Source: Halorubrum sp. BOL3-1 (GTDB lineage: Archaea; Halobacteriota; Halobacteria; Halobacteriales; Haloferacaceae). From it: a stretch of 64,000 bases of DNA. Below the pieces are notes generated by a model, which ran no database searches, was not told the origin of the DNA, and saw only the letters and a list, made by a program, of their open reading frames with translations. Location of the stretch: positions 186,001-250,000 of the forward strand of contig NZ_CP034692.1 in the NCBI RefSeq assembly GCF_004114375.1, read 5' to 3'. Position numbers and translations under genes: made by a program. Of this stretch, positions 24,517-33,623 are shown piece by piece (within the stretch, counting starts at the first letter, position 1; every line of letters begins with the position of its first letter).

Positions 24517-24728
24517 AAAAACACATACAGTCGATCTACTGCGGTACAAACCGGGTGTTGAAATGTTGAAATAGCTATCGTTATGAAAGCCGATGCGAGA
24601 TAGAGAGGGTCCATACAGCACAAGGAATACGTGACTGTCTCAAGCGAGATTCGTCTTATAACAGGCAATATCTTGGTATCTGACAGTTGTATACAAGTTT
24701 CCAAACAGTTACCGAAAAATTCTACTAC

Positions 24729-25265
24729 TCAGTCATTGAGTGAGCGCTCGTATAGCGTTCCAGTGAGAATACCAGCCGGAAAAGCCATCCACGACGAGAC
24801 AAGAAACGCAACAAAAACGATACCCACAGAACCGATAACGGAGCCGACAAGGGGACCGCCGGTGGCCACGGCGTAGACCGAACCGGAAACGGCCCCCAGC
24901 ACGCCAGCGACGAGGTAGGCTAACCCCATCGCCACTAGGCCACCAATCGCACCCCCATAGCGCTGTGACGGCGGGACGACTCGCCACGCTGTAATCCCGC
25001 TGACGAACAACAGTGGGGCAACGACGGCAGAGAGAGTGATAGCACCGGACAGGAGTTCTACCGCAGGTAAGGCAAAGAATGACACCGGCAAATCGCCACC
25101 CGAGCCCATCCCAAACAGCAGAAACGTAACTGCGACGATGAGATAGTAGAAGACCGTAACCCCGACTGCCGTAACTGCCATTACGTACCCCGCTCCGACA
25201 TCACGGTCTCCACCACGTGGGAGTCGGTTGAGACGGTTGAAGGGGGAAACCGCGAGTCGAGACAT
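24729..25265 (-). CDS. Membrane protein of unknown function, low GC
   Basis: A 178-residue protein with about five hydrophobic segments: VMAVTAVGVTVFYYLIVAV, a second around AVELLSGAITLSAVVAPLLF, then YGGAIGGLVAMGLAYLVAGVLG, VIGSVGIVFVAFLVSSW and a short C-terminal one. Only weakly acidic, it ends LYERSLND. No family was recognised. Codons and base composition are less GC-rich than the neighbours, as are the 230 bases on each side, suggesting transfer. The ATG at 25265 is preferred over one three codons earlier. Confidence 0.65.
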   Translation of the reverse strand: MSRLAVSPFNRLNRLPRGGDRDVGAGYVMAVTAVGVTVFYYLIVAVTFLLFGMGSGGDLPVSFFALPAVELLSGAITLSAVVAPLLFVSGITAWRVVPPSQRYGGAIGGLVAMGLAYLVAGVLGAVSGSVYAVATGGPLVGSVIGSVGIVFVAFLVSSWMAFPAGILTGTLYERSLND

Positions 25266-25499
25266 GGGGCCCATACAAGCACTTCAGATTCGAATTAGTT
25301 AATGTTTGATTGCCTCGACGCAGGCCGTAATATAAAACCTACACGATATATATTACAAAATTGGTAACTGGGGAGTCTGCGAGATTCGCGCGTTTTATTT
25401 TGTACGCGATTATTGACAGGGATTGGATACACAGACCGTGCGAAGCTTTCTATGACACGCTCCGACATGTAGGCCGAACCGGTGGTAAGCACCGTCGGA
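25266..25499. other. A+T-rich non-coding stretch
   Basis: Very A+T-rich between 25290 and 25400 (TAATATAAAACC, TATATATTAC). No convincing gene on either strand. It probably holds the promoter of the leftward membrane-protein gene and borders repeat copy C. Confidence 0.4.
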
Positions 25500-25830
25500 G
25501 TCCCGACCGCGAGGCGATACGTAGCTGTCTCTTATAGATCGCCGATCGACACGGACACCGCCGAAGCCCCAGCCGCGAGGCGGGCGCACGCTCGCTGCGT
25601 TCGCTCCCGCGGTGCTTGCCTCGCCTGCGCCCGCCTCGCGGCTGCCCCTTCGAACCCCGCCCCGCACAGCCCCGCACCTCACGCCTTCCCAGCCTCGTCG
25701 CTGGCGGCCGTCGCTTCGCTCGGCCGCCGGCGACAGCGTGGCGCGACGCGCCACGGGCAGCCGGACGTAGTCCGGCGACCTCGCGCGTGCTCCTCGCGCC
25801 CTACGGGGCGCTCGGAGGCACGCGCCACCG
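25500..25830 (-). repeat. Dispersed structured intergenic repeat, copy C (minus strand)
   Basis: Same family as copies A, B and D, reversed. Read on the minus strand: outer stem GCGCGTGC (25825-25818) with GCACGCGC (25790-25783), enclosing GCGCCC (25811-25806) with GGGCGC (25801-25796). An enlarged second region with several own hairpins follows, then the conserved core with GGGGTTCGAAGGGGC. Stem 3, a perfect 19-bp inverted repeat (25644-25626 with 25588-25570), has a loop of only 37 bases. One clear closing module GGCTGGGGCTTCGG (25574-25561) is followed by a degenerate second one. It lies between two leftward genes. Confidence 0.76.
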
Positions 25831-25878
25831 ACTCGCTTGCTTATAGATACGAGACATCGATCCCGCCTCAAGATCCCC

Positions 25879-26829
25879 CTACGCGCTCGGCAGGTCTATC
25901 TCTTCGCCGTCGGCGTAGACGGTCGGGTTCCGGACGATCCCGTCGAGGTGGAGCGGCGCGTCGGTCTCGCCGCCGATCCCGGCGTTGTCACCGATCGCGA
26001 CGTGGACCGTGCCGCTCGCCTTCTCGTCTAGGAGGACCGAGCCGACCAGTTCGTCGACGCCGACGTTGGTCCCGATTCCGAGCTCCGCGAGGTTGTACGC
26101 GGCGTCACCTACCTCGTCGGCGGCGGCCTCAACGTCCGCGCGGATCTCGTCGTCGGAGATCGACGTGACGAACCCGTCCTCGACCTCGAAGGCGAGTTCC
26201 CGACCCTCGCCGAGCAGGCCGTGGGGCATCATCGTCCCGTCGACGACGTAGGTACCGGTCGCGGTCTCGGGCGCGACGAACACCTCGCCCGCGGGCAGGT
26301 TCGAGAAGTCGCCCGGCTCGCGGACCATCCCGGTGTCGGCCAGCCACTCGCGGTCACCGATCCCGAATGTGATGTCGGTGCCGGCGGGCGCGGTGACCCG
26401 GATCTCGTCCGCGTCGCCGATCTGCCCGAGCACATCGTCACAGCCGGCCTCGATGGCGGCGTAGTCGGCGTCAAGGCCGGTCGTGAACACGTCCTCGGTG
26501 ATCCCCGGAAGCGTCGCGCCGCGCGCGCCGGCGTCGCAGGCGGCGCCGCGGGCGCGGGTGTGGCTCAGGCTCTTCGTCGTCGGCGCGAGGAAGACGTCGG
26601 CCTCGGCCATCGCGGCCGCGACCGGTGCCGGCGGCTCGGTGCCGTGCTGCTCGGCCGGCGGGTACCGCAGGATCGTCGCGTCCTCCGTGACGGCGCTCGC
26701 GGCCGCGTAGAGGGCCTCGCCGATCGGTTCGCGCACGTCGTCGGTGACGACGACGAACGACTCGTCGGGAGCGACGTTCAGGCACTGTTCGATCGCGGTC
26801 GCCGCAGCCTCGGAGAGGTCGGCTGCCAT
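25879..26829 (-). CDS. M29-like aminopeptidase (leucyl aminopeptidase/AmpT-type) homologue
   Basis: A 316-residue cytoplasmic protein resembling the archaeal aminopeptidase group related to M29. Conserved segments are NVAPDESFVVVTDD near the N terminus, FLAPTTKSLSHT, RVTAPAGTDITFGIG, GDFSNLPAGEVFVAPETATG (the metal-site Glu region), DGTMMPHG, ELGIGTN and EKASGTVHVAIGDN, which contains the His/Asp ligands. The order matches the family though it is about 50 residues shorter than bacterial AmpS. The start is taken at ATG 26829; an ATG 13 codons earlier gives a poorly conserved extension. Confidence 0.83.
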   Translation of the reverse strand: MAADLSEAAATAIEQCLNVAPDESFVVVTDDVREPIGEALYAAASAVTEDATILRYPPAEQHGTEPPAPVAAAMAEADVFLAPTTKSLSHTRARGAACDAGARGATLPGITEDVFTTGLDADYAAIEAGCDDVLGQIGDADEIRVTAPAGTDITFGIGDREWLADTGMVREPGDFSNLPAGEVFVAPETATGTYVVDGTMMPHGLLGEGRELAFEVEDGFVTSISDDEIRADVEAAADEVGDAAYNLAELGIGTNVGVDELVGSVLLDEKASGTVHVAIGDNAGIGGETDAPLHLDGIVRNPTVYADGEEIDLPSA

Positions 26830-27013
26830 ACCCACGCCTCCGAACGGCCGGGCGTTAGGACTTGTCATCGGTGTATTTACTCTATTCCGTAACCGGATTA
26901 TTTACGTCCGGTGCCGATCGCCGTCGAATTAACCGACTGATTACTCGTGCGGTAGTTAATTTCATTTTGCTTGTCTCAAAAAGATTATCCGACTCCCCCC
27001 GCGACGACCAGCC

Positions 27014-28081
27014 ATGCTACGCGTGGGCGTCAACGGCTACGGCACGATCGGGAAACGGGTCGCGGACGCCGTGGCGGCCCAGCCCGACATGGGGCTCGTC
27101 GGCGTGACCAAGGCCTCGCCGGACTACGGCGTCGAGGCGGCGACCCGCCGCGGCTACGACCTGTACGCGGCGGTCGACGACCGCGCCAACGACTTCGCGG
27201 CCGCCGGAGTGGACCTCGTCGGAACGCTCGGTGACCTGCTCGGCGCCGTCGACGTGATCGTTGACTGCGCGCCGTCCGGCGTCGGTGAGCGTAACGCCTC
27301 CGTCTACGAGGCGCACGACACGCCGGCGGTGTTCCAGGGCGGTGAGGACGCCTCCGTCGCCGAGGCCTCCTTCAACGCTCGCGGGGCGTTCGAGGCCGCT
27401 CGCGGCGCCGAGACGGTCCGCGTCGTCTCCTGTAACACGACCGCGCTCTCGCGGCTGCTCGCCCCCCTCGACGAGACGTATGGGATCGAGAAGGCGCGCG
27501 TCACCCTCGTGCGCCGGGGCGGCGACCCGAGCGAGACCGACCGCGGCCCGATAAACGATATCGTCCCCGACCCGGCGACGGTCCCCTCTCACCACGGTCC
27601 GGACGTGAACGAGGTCCTCCCGGACGTCACCGTCGACACCGCGGCGCTGAGGGCGCCGGTCACGGGGATGCACACCCACAGCGTCAACGTCACGCTGGAG
27701 ACCGAACCCGACTCGAACGAGGTCCGCGACCTGCTCGCCGGCGAGAGCCGCATCTTCCTCGTTCCCGCGGCCGCGGGCATCGACGGCGCCGGCGCACTGA
27801 AGGAGTACGCGGCCGACGCGGGGCGCCCCCGCGGCGACCTCTGGGAGAACTGCGTCTGGGAGGAGTCGGTAAGCGTCGCTGGACGAGACCTGTACCTGTT
27901 TCAGAACGTCCACCAGGAGGCCGACGTCGTCCCCGAGAACGTCGACGCGATCCGCGCGATGGCGACCGACGTCGACGCGGCCGAATCGATCGAGCGGACG
28001 AACGAGACGCTCGGCGTGGGTCTCGACAGCCGACTCGGGGACGGCGAACTGACGCAGGCGGAACTCACGGCTGACGACTGA
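27014..28081 (+). CDS. gap: Type II glyceraldehyde-3-phosphate dehydrogenase (archaeal, phosphorylating)
   Basis: A 355-residue archaeal-type GAPDH. It opens with the Rossmann motif [14 protein letters not shown] and has catalytic C140 in [11 protein letters not shown], then [28 protein letters not shown] and the family-typical [10 protein letters not shown]. It interconverts glyceraldehyde-3-phosphate and 1,3-bisphosphoglycerate, usually with NADP(H) in archaea; in haloarchaea the type II enzyme is linked mainly to gluconeogenesis, with a bacterial-type GAPDH for glycolysis. The last 20 residues are an acidic tail. It is a single gene with a short A-rich promoter region (CAAAAAGATTATCC). Confidence 0.93.
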   Translation: MLRVGVNGYGTIGKRVADAVAAQPDMGLVGVTKASPDYGVEAATRRGYDLYAAVDDRANDFAAAGVDLVGTLGDLLGAVDVIVDCAPSGVGERNASVYEAHDTPAVFQGGEDASVAEASFNARGAFEAARGAETVRVVSCNTTALSRLLAPLDETYGIEKARVTLVRRGGDPSETDRGPINDIVPDPATVPSHHGPDVNEVLPDVTVDTAALRAPVTGMHTHSVNVTLETEPDSNEVRDLLAGESRIFLVPAAAGIDGAGALKEYAADAGRPRGDLWENCVWEESVSVAGRDLYLFQNVHQEADVVPENVDAIRAMATDVDAAESIERTNETLGVGLDSRLGDGELTQAELTADD

Positions 28082-28118
28082 CGGTCGCGGTCGGCTCGCG
28101 AGAGGCCGAAACCGACGG

Positions 28119-28295
28119 TCACTCGCTCGGCCGCGTCACGAGGAACGTCCGCCCGCCGCGACGTTCGAGGTGGACCTCGCTGCCGTCGACGCGGTTCGCG
28201 CGAGCCCGGTCCGGGAGGCGGTCGGTTCGACACTCGGTGACGTCCACGCGCGTCGGCGTCGCGTACCGCGGTCGGTCGACGGTGACTGCGCTCAT
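28119..28295 (-). CDS. Small hypothetical haloarchaeal protein, 58 residues
   Basis: A 58-residue protein starting MSAVTVDRPRYATPTRVDV and ending GRTFLVTRPSE. It is balanced in charge (Arg/Asp/Glu rich), without membrane segment, signal or cysteine pair. The strand pattern at the C terminus (SEVHLERRGGRTFLVTR) looks like a small beta-hairpin. No family is recognised. It sits first in line after the GAPDH stop on the opposite strand. Coding is supported by GC-rich third positions and a clean ATG. Confidence 0.6.
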   Translation of the reverse strand: MSAVTVDRPRYATPTRVDVTECRTDRLPDRARANRVDGSEVHLERRGGRTFLVTRPSE

Positions 28296-28444
28296 ACTTC
28301 CCAATCGGGTCGGAACGCCCCTATAACCGAGCCATCCGCGGAGTGAAAGTGAAAGTGGACGCCCTCGGGCGCTGACGGGAGATTCGGAACTCGACCGCAG
28401 TCGAACGCTGGTTCGGCTCGTCCTCCCGGCGCGACCGCGGCTCG

Positions 28445-28744
28445 CTATCGGCGGAGACCGGTCGCCTCGTCGTCCTCGACGAACCGGACCGTGAAGTAGT
28501 CGTAGCCGCCGTAAGCGGCGTCGAGCGCACCCATCCACCAGTTCCACCGCTCGACCAGCGAGGAGCCGTCCGGGGCGTCGTCCATGTGTCCGATCACCCC
28601 GGTCACGGTCAGTCCGTGGCCGCGGTCGCTGGAGGGCCGTCCGGAGTCGACGAGGTCGCGGGCCGCTCGCGAGACGGCGCGCCGCTCGGCCTCGGTCCCG
28701 TCGAACTCGTCTTCGAGAGCGCGTTCCAGGCGCTGTCTGTCCAT
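28445..28744 (-). CDS. Hypothetical haloarchaeal protein, 99 residues
   Basis: A 99-residue acidic protein beginning MDRQRLERALEDEFDG with a predicted helix-rich first half (ERRAVSRAARDLVDSG) and a tryptophan-rich second half (VERWNWWMGALDAAYGGYDYFTVRFV). The latter looks like a conserved domain signature, but I do not know a named family. It is soluble with no metal-binding pattern. It is in a leftward series with the membrane protein and the P-type ATPase upstream, with separate promoter-sized gaps. Confidence 0.65.
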   Translation of the reverse strand: MDRQRLERALEDEFDGTEAERRAVSRAARDLVDSGRPSSDRGHGLTVTGVIGHMDDAPDGSSLVERWNWWMGALDAAYGGYDYFTVRFVEDDEATGLRR

Positions 28745-28813
28745 GCTCGTACTACGGGGCCCAAGTATATGAGTCGCGTGATAGGGGGTGTCACGTCCGG
28801 TGCCGTCGCGGGT

Positions 28814-29848
28814 TCACAGCCGTGCAGCGAGGGCGAGGAACAGCAGCGAAAACGGCGCCGTGAGCAGCGCCAGCGCCAGGCCGGCGGCTCCCTCGCCGCC
28901 CGCGACGGCCATCGCGAGGCCGAACACGAGCGAGAAGGATCCGAGGACGGCGAGAGTGACCCGCTCGGGGACGCTGGCGCGGTTCGGTCCGTCGCTCTCC
29001 GCCAACACCGTGTCGAGCGCCGACTCGACCGCGTCCGCCTTTTCCGATGGCACGAACAGCCACGGCGTCGACCGGTACCACGCGTTCCCGCGGTAGGCGA
29101 GCAGGAACACGGTCAGCCAGGGGAGATCGATCCGGCGGGTCCGGACCACCGCCGTGAGGTCGTCCGTGCGAGTTCGGTCCTGCGCAAGGTACGTCCGCTC
29201 GACGGACGGCTCCGCGGGGTCTATCCGGACGGTCGTGCCCTCGGACTGCGCGACTGCCGGAACGAGCCACACGACCCACAGCAGCGGCCAGAGCGCCGAG
29301 AGAGACTCGGCCGGGACCACGAAAATCGGGACGAGGGCAGCCCCGAGTCCGGCGAGCGTCCATCCGGGTCGCAGCGAGCGAAGGCCGGCACGGAGTCGGC
29401 CGAGCGACCACTCGCCGACCGTCGACTCCCGGTACCACACGTACAGGTACGGGACCGTGGTCACCCCGAGCACGAGGGCGAACCCGACCGCGACGGCCAC
29501 CGCGCCGAGTCCGACGTTCGGGAGGTCGATCTCACCCGCCACGAGGCCGCTGACGACCGTGGCGGCGACCGCGCCGACCAAGACCGCGATCGCACCGAGG
29601 ACGCCGGTCAGGGCACCGGTCCCAAGCGAGCGGAGCCGCTCGTGGCTGACCGGTCCCCACTCGACGGAGTCGACTTCGACGCTCTCGCCGTCCGTCGCGG
29701 TCCGCTCCGACTCAGGGTCGGTCCCGGGGACCCCGTCGACCTCGGCAGCGTGGGGTCCGTCGGGGTCCGCGACACCGGATTCGCAGGCGTCGGCGGCGCG
29801 GTCGACCACTTCGACCGCGTCGTCGGTCGTTCGACTCTCGGAGGGCAT
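28814..29848 (-). CDS. Haloarchaeal membrane protein with acidic N-terminal domain
   Basis: A 344-residue protein. Residues 1-70 are a disordered acidic region (Asp/Glu/Ser/Thr). Two hydrophobic segments follow (LGAIAVLVGAVAATVVSGLV, ALVLGVTTVPYLYVWY), then another pair around residues 165-195. A soluble stretch (TTVRIDPAEPSVERTYLAQDR to STPWLFVPSEKADAVESAL) resembles the PH-like folded loop seen in some membrane proteins. Two C-terminal segments complete it. Function unknown. The ATG at 29848 is chosen over one three codons upstream. A transcript from here may be separate from the ATPase gene, with 43 bases to its stop. Confidence 0.72.
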   Translation of the reverse strand: MPSESRTTDDAVEVVDRAADACESGVADPDGPHAAEVDGVPGTDPESERTATDGESVEVDSVEWGPVSHERLRSLGTGALTGVLGAIAVLVGAVAATVVSGLVAGEIDLPNVGLGAVAVAVGFALVLGVTTVPYLYVWYRESTVGEWSLGRLRAGLRSLRPGWTLAGLGAALVPIFVVPAESLSALWPLLWVVWLVPAVAQSEGTTVRIDPAEPSVERTYLAQDRTRTDDLTAVVRTRRIDLPWLTVFLLAYRGNAWYRSTPWLFVPSEKADAVESALDTVLAESDGPNRASVPERVTLAVLGSFSLVFGLAMAVAGGEGAAGLALALLTAPFSLLFLALAARL

Positions 29849-29891
29849 ACGCCTCAACTATCGGCATTTCAATATAAAATGCGGGGGCGGC

Positions 29892-32330
29892 TCAGTCGGC
29901 CGAGGCGTCTCGCTCCGGCGGCTCCGCGGGTTCGACCTTGCCGAGCCGAAGCGCGTTCCCGGTGACGCCGAGGCTCATCCCCATGTCCCCGACGACCACG
30001 GCCATCGCGACGCTCACGTAGCCGAGGGGCGCGCCGGCGGCCAAGACCGCCTTCACGGCGAGCGAGGCACCGATGTTCCGACGGATCGTGTCGCCCGCCC
30101 GCGCCGAGAGGTCGATCACGTACGGGAGCCGCGTCAGGTCGTCGGCCATCAACGCCACGTCGGCGGTCTCGATGGCGGTGTCGGTGCCGGCGGCGCCCAT
30201 CGCGATCCCGACGCTCGCGGCCGCGAGCGCGGGCACGTCGTTGATTCCGTCGCCGATCATCGCGACTCCGCCCTCGGTCTCGGCGCCGATCTCGCGGACC
30301 GCCGCGACCTTCTCGTCGGGGAGCAGCTCCGCGCGGACCTCGTCGACGCCGACGCGCTCGCCTATCGCCCGGGCGGTCCGCTCGTTGTCGCCGGTGAGCA
30401 TCGCGACGCGCTCGATGCCGAGGTCGTGGAGGCGGTCGACGACCCACGCCGCCTCGGGGCGGACGGTGTCCGCGACCGCGATGACGCCCTCCAGCTCCGT
30501 TTCGGTCCCCACGAGGACGACGGTCTTCCCTTCGGCCTGAAGCCGCGGGACCGTCTCGCTCGCCAGGTCGAGGTACTGCCCGTGGTCGCAGGGTTCGGGG
30601 TCGGGCGTCTCCGGGGCGGCTCCCGCCGACTCGGGTCGTTCCGCGCCCCGAACCACGCCGCCGTCGGACCGGACGTGCGCGTGGCTCAGATCGAAGCCGA
30701 GGTCCGCGAACAGCGAGGGCTTGCCGGCGTAGTGGGTCTCGCCGTCGAGGTCGGCGCGGACGCCCTCGCCGGTCAGCGCCTCGAAGTCGGCGACCTCGGT
30801 CGGGTCGGTCGCGGACTCGTCGTCCGACTCGGAGCCGCGCGCGACGATCGCCTCCGCGACCGGGTGTTCGCTCCGCTGCTCGATGGCGGTCGCGCACGCG
30901 AGGATGTCGGCGGCGTCGCGGTCACCGAGGGGAACGACGTCGGTCACGGACAGCTCGCCGCGGGTGAGCGTCCCGGTCTTGTCGAGCGCGACGGCGTCGA
31001 TGTCGCCCGCGGCCTCCAGGTGTTCGCCGCCCTTGATCAGGACGCCGTTGCGGGCGGCGGCGGTCACGCCGGAGACGACGCTAACGGGGGTGGAGATGAC
31101 GAACGCGCAGGGGCACGCGATCACGAGCAGGGTGAGTCCGCGGACGAACCACGTCTCGGCGCCCCCGCCGACGAGGACCGGGCCGAGCGCGGCGGTGGCT
31201 ATCGCGCCGACCACGACGACGGGTGTGTAGACGCCCGCGAACCGGTCGACGAACCGCTCGGCACGCGTCTCCTCGCCGTTGGCGGCCTCGACGAGCTCGA
31301 CGACCTTCGAGATCGTCGACTCCTCGGCGGGCGCCGTCGCCTCCACTTCGAGGTAGCCGGCCTCGTTGATCGAGCCGGCGTACACCTCGTCGCCGGGGGC
31401 CTTCTCCGCGGGCACGGACTCGCCGGTGATCGGTGACTCGTCGACCGCGCCGGACCCCTCACGGACGACGCCGTCGAGTGGGACGCGCTCGCCCGGACGC
31501 ACCGTCAGCCGCTCGCCCGTCGCGACGCTGCCGACGGGCACCGTCTCCTCGTCGCCGTCGCGGATCACGACCGCCTCGTCGGGCGAAAGCTCCATCAGCT
31601 CGCGCAGGGACGTGCGCGCTCTGTCGATGGAGTACCGCTCCAGCAGCTCCGCGACCGAGAACAGCACCGCTAGCGTCGCCGCCTCGAACGGGAGGTCGAC
31701 GAGCAGCGCGGCGACGACGCCGACGCTCATCAGCAGGTCGATGTCGAGGCTCAGCCTCCGCAGCGAGTAGACCCCGTTCCGGAGGATCGGCGGGCCGGCG
31801 ACGCCGACCGCGAGCAGGTACGCGACGGACGCGCCGGTGACGGCCCACGGGCCGAGGAAGCCGACGCCGCCGACCGTCGCGAGCGTCGGATCCAGTCCGG
31901 GGAGCAGCCACTCCAAGACGAGTCCGACCGCGAGGAAGACGCCGCCGACCGCGGTCGCGACCGCCCGTCGACTCGTGAACAGGTCGTCGGCGACGCCGTC
32001 CGACTCCGCGTCCGCGACCGCGTAGCCGGCGCCCTCGACGGCGGCCGTCAGTCGCTCGACGTCCAGCCGGTCGGGGTCGTAGGTGACCACGACGACGCCC
32101 GTAGTGGGGCGCGTGTCGACCGAGAGGACCCCGTCGCGGTCGAGCGCGTTCTCGACTTTCCCGGCGCAGGACGCGCAGTCCATGTCCGGCACCGCGAGCC
32201 GGAGTTCCGTCCCCTCGGAGTGGCCGGTACCGTCGGGACGGTCGGTACCGTCGGGACGGTCGGTATTGTCGGGGAGTCCGTCGTCTGACGGCCCCTCGCC
32301 GGGACCGGCCGGCTCGCGTGAGTCGCTCAT
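29892..32330 (-). CDS. Heavy-metal P1B-type ATPase, probably Zn2+/Cd2+ exporter
   Basis: An 812-residue metal-pumping ATPase. After a repetitive linker (residues 20-42), a heavy-metal-associated domain carries MDCASC (C52, C55). The transmembrane metal site is CPC in VIACPCAF (about 403-405), the phosphorylated Asp lies in DKTGT (about 449), SEHPVAEAI is the ATP-binding HP motif, and MIGDGINDVPALAAA closes the catalytic part. The final helix has VVVGDMGMSLGV with the Asp characteristic of the P1B-2 (Zn/Cd/Pb) group, and the CPC context lacks copper-type Asn/Tyr signatures, so Zn/Cd export is more likely than Cu. No regulator gene is adjacent. Confidence 0.92.
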   Translation of the reverse strand: MSDSREPAGPGEGPSDDGLPDNTDRPDGTDRPDGTGHSEGTELRLAVPDMDCASCAGKVENALDRDGVLSVDTRPTTGVVVVTYDPDRLDVERLTAAVEGAGYAVADAESDGVADDLFTSRRAVATAVGGVFLAVGLVLEWLLPGLDPTLATVGGVGFLGPWAVTGASVAYLLAVGVAGPPILRNGVYSLRRLSLDIDLLMSVGVVAALLVDLPFEAATLAVLFSVAELLERYSIDRARTSLRELMELSPDEAVVIRDGDEETVPVGSVATGERLTVRPGERVPLDGVVREGSGAVDESPITGESVPAEKAPGDEVYAGSINEAGYLEVEATAPAEESTISKVVELVEAANGEETRAERFVDRFAGVYTPVVVVGAIATAALGPVLVGGGAETWFVRGLTLLVIACPCAFVISTPVSVVSGVTAAARNGVLIKGGEHLEAAGDIDAVALDKTGTLTRGELSVTDVVPLGDRDAADILACATAIEQRSEHPVAEAIVARGSESDDESATDPTEVADFEALTGEGVRADLDGETHYAGKPSLFADLGFDLSHAHVRSDGGVVRGAERPESAGAAPETPDPEPCDHGQYLDLASETVPRLQAEGKTVVLVGTETELEGVIAVADTVRPEAAWVVDRLHDLGIERVAMLTGDNERTARAIGERVGVDEVRAELLPDEKVAAVREIGAETEGGVAMIGDGINDVPALAAASVGIAMGAAGTDTAIETADVALMADDLTRLPYVIDLSARAGDTIRRNIGASLAVKAVLAAGAPLGYVSVAMAVVVGDMGMSLGVTGNALRLGKVEPAEPPERDASAD
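32226..32279 (-). repeat. 18-bp tandem direct repeat in the ATPase linker
   Basis: The unit GGTACCGTCGGGACGGTC occurs twice (32226-32243, 32244-32261) and once degenerate (32262-32279). In the protein it gives repeated DRPDGT units before the metal-binding domain. Copy number probably varies by slippage. Confidence 0.8.
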
Positions 32331-32466
32331 TACATGACCCTAGCTGCCGCATCGTTATTAATTCAGCTACCATTTTCTGCCGCACATTTGGAAGAGATTA
32401 TTAAATGTTTATAATATTATAATAAATTGTCGGCGGATATTTATCCGCGCGTCGGCTACCGCGTGT

Positions 32467-32829
32467 ATGACAGACTGGCGCGCCGTCGGCTACGGATTCG
32501 TCGTGATGCTGATCGCCGGGGTGTTGGCGACGGGCGTTCCGGTGGTGGGCCACGCGGCGGCCGGACTCGTCGGCGGGTTCGTCGCCGGCTACTTGACCGG
32601 CGGCGGACCGCTCTCCGGGTTCTGGCACGGGCTGCTCGCAGGGTCGGTGAGCGGCGTGGTCGTCACGCTCCTGCTCGCGGCGTTCGGCGGCCTCGTCGGC
32701 CTGGTCGGGAGTCCCCTCGGGAGCCTGCTCGGCGGCGCTGGCGTGTTGGTCGTCGGCCTGTTCCTCACGTTCCTGTTCGCGATCGATTCGGCGCTCGCGG
32801 GCGCCATCGGCGGCGTTCTCGGGGAGTAA
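32467..32829 (+). CDS. DUF5518-like small membrane protein
   Basis: A 120-residue protein with four hydrophobic segments: YGFVVMLIAGVLATGVPVVG, AAAGLVGGFVAGYLTGGG, SVSGVVVTLLLAAFGGLVG and VLVVGLFLTFLFAID. Glycine-rich, with almost no charges between helices. It resembles the haloarchaeal DUF5518 family, whose role is unknown. The first codons are MTDWRAVGYG, following an A+T-rich promoter region (TATTTATCC about 25 bases upstream), so the mRNA is probably leaderless. It is divergent from the ATPase. Confidence 0.75.
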   Translation: MTDWRAVGYGFVVMLIAGVLATGVPVVGHAAAGLVGGFVAGYLTGGGPLSGFWHGLLAGSVSGVVVTLLLAAFGGLVGLVGSPLGSLLGGAGVLVVGLFLTFLFAIDSALAGAIGGVLGE

Positions 32830-32849
32830 TCGGGCTCGCCCCGTAGTCG

Positions 32850-32995
32850 GCGCGCGCCTCCGAGCGGTCGCCTTGGCGGCCGCGAGGAGCGCCGCGCGAG
32901 GGACGCCGCTCGCGCTCCGCGCTCGCGGCGAGGCTGGGGAGCCGTGAGGTGCGGCGCGGGGCTGTTCCGGCTGGGGCTTCGGTGGTCGTATCGAT
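32850..32995 (+). repeat. Dispersed structured intergenic repeat, copy D (shortened)
   Basis: The shortest copy, about 146 bases. Stem 1 is GCGGTCGCC (32864-32872) with GGCGGCCGC (32875-32883), nine pairs including one G-T, which forms a G-U wobble only in RNA or a weak DNA pair. A second stem uses CGCCGC/GCGGCG. The core GAGGCTGGGGAG, CGTGAGGTGCGG follows, but the CTCGAAGGGGC part and both arms of stem 3 are absent, and the core joins directly to one closing module, GGCTGGGGCTTCGG at 32969-32982. It lies between the convergent DUF5518 and peroxiredoxin genes. Confidence 0.7.
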
Positions 32996-33070
32996 CGGCA
33001 AGGCATCGAACCCGTCAGAAAATCGAAATCCGGGTATCGCTTGGCCGTGAATATCTCGTATCTCTCCGTC

Positions 33071-33544
33071 TCAAGCGCTCTCGACCGCGTCCAGCACCGC
33101 CTCGTAGTCCGGCTCGTTCGTCGGGTCGTCCGCGACCCAGTCGTAGACGACCTCGCCGTCGTCGTCAGTCACGAACACCGCTCGGTTGGCGACCCCGTGG
33201 AGACCGAGGTCGGCGATGTCGATCCCGAGGCCGTACGCCCGGATCGCGTCGCCGGCCATGTCGCTCACGAGGTCGAACTCGATCCCGTGTTCCTCGCGGA
33301 ACGCGCCGAGCGAGAACGGCGAGTCGGCGCTGACCCCGAACAGGGTCGCGCCGGCGTCCGCGAACGCGTCGGCACGCCTCTGAAACGCGATCATCTCGTT
33401 CGTACACGGCGGCGTGAACGCGCCGGGGAAGAACGCGAGCACGACCGGGCCGTCGCCGAGGGCGTCGCTGAGATCGAACGGTTCGTGGTGGCTCGTGCCG
33501 ACCGTCGCGGTGAACGCCGGTGCGATGTCGCCTGTGGATACCAT
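33071..33544 (-). CDS. Peroxiredoxin (AhpC/TSA family)
   Basis: A 157-residue thiol peroxidase. The active-site motif PGAFTPPC places the peroxidatic cysteine at C47, with the conserved Pro and Thr before it. The second cysteine of typical BCP/AhpE-like partners is not obvious, so it is probably a one-cysteine or AhpE-like enzyme recycled by a small thiol. Cytoplasmic. The ATG at 33544 matches the family start (VSTGDIAPAFTA). Transcribed leftward; the next gene upstream on the same strand is tsr3, 79 bases away. Confidence 0.92.
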   Translation of the reverse strand: MVSTGDIAPAFTATVGTSHHEPFDLSDALGDGPVVLAFFPGAFTPPCTNEMIAFQRRADAFADAGATLFGVSADSPFSLGAFREEHGIEFDLVSDMAGDAIRAYGLGIDIADLGLHGVANRAVFVTDDDGEVVYDWVADDPTNEPDYEAVLDAVESA

Positions 33545-33623
33545 TAGGTGATCGAACGTTTGATTCGGGCAAAAGGCCTGTCTCACCCCGTCCGGTGTTC
33601 GCGGAGCGTTCCGAGTCGGCGGG

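Noticed and set aside
25295-25492. A 65-codon minus frame in A+T-rich DNA left of repeat C
   Set aside because: Basic, Ser/Arg-rich product without motif; composition and position fit chance in A+T-rich DNA.
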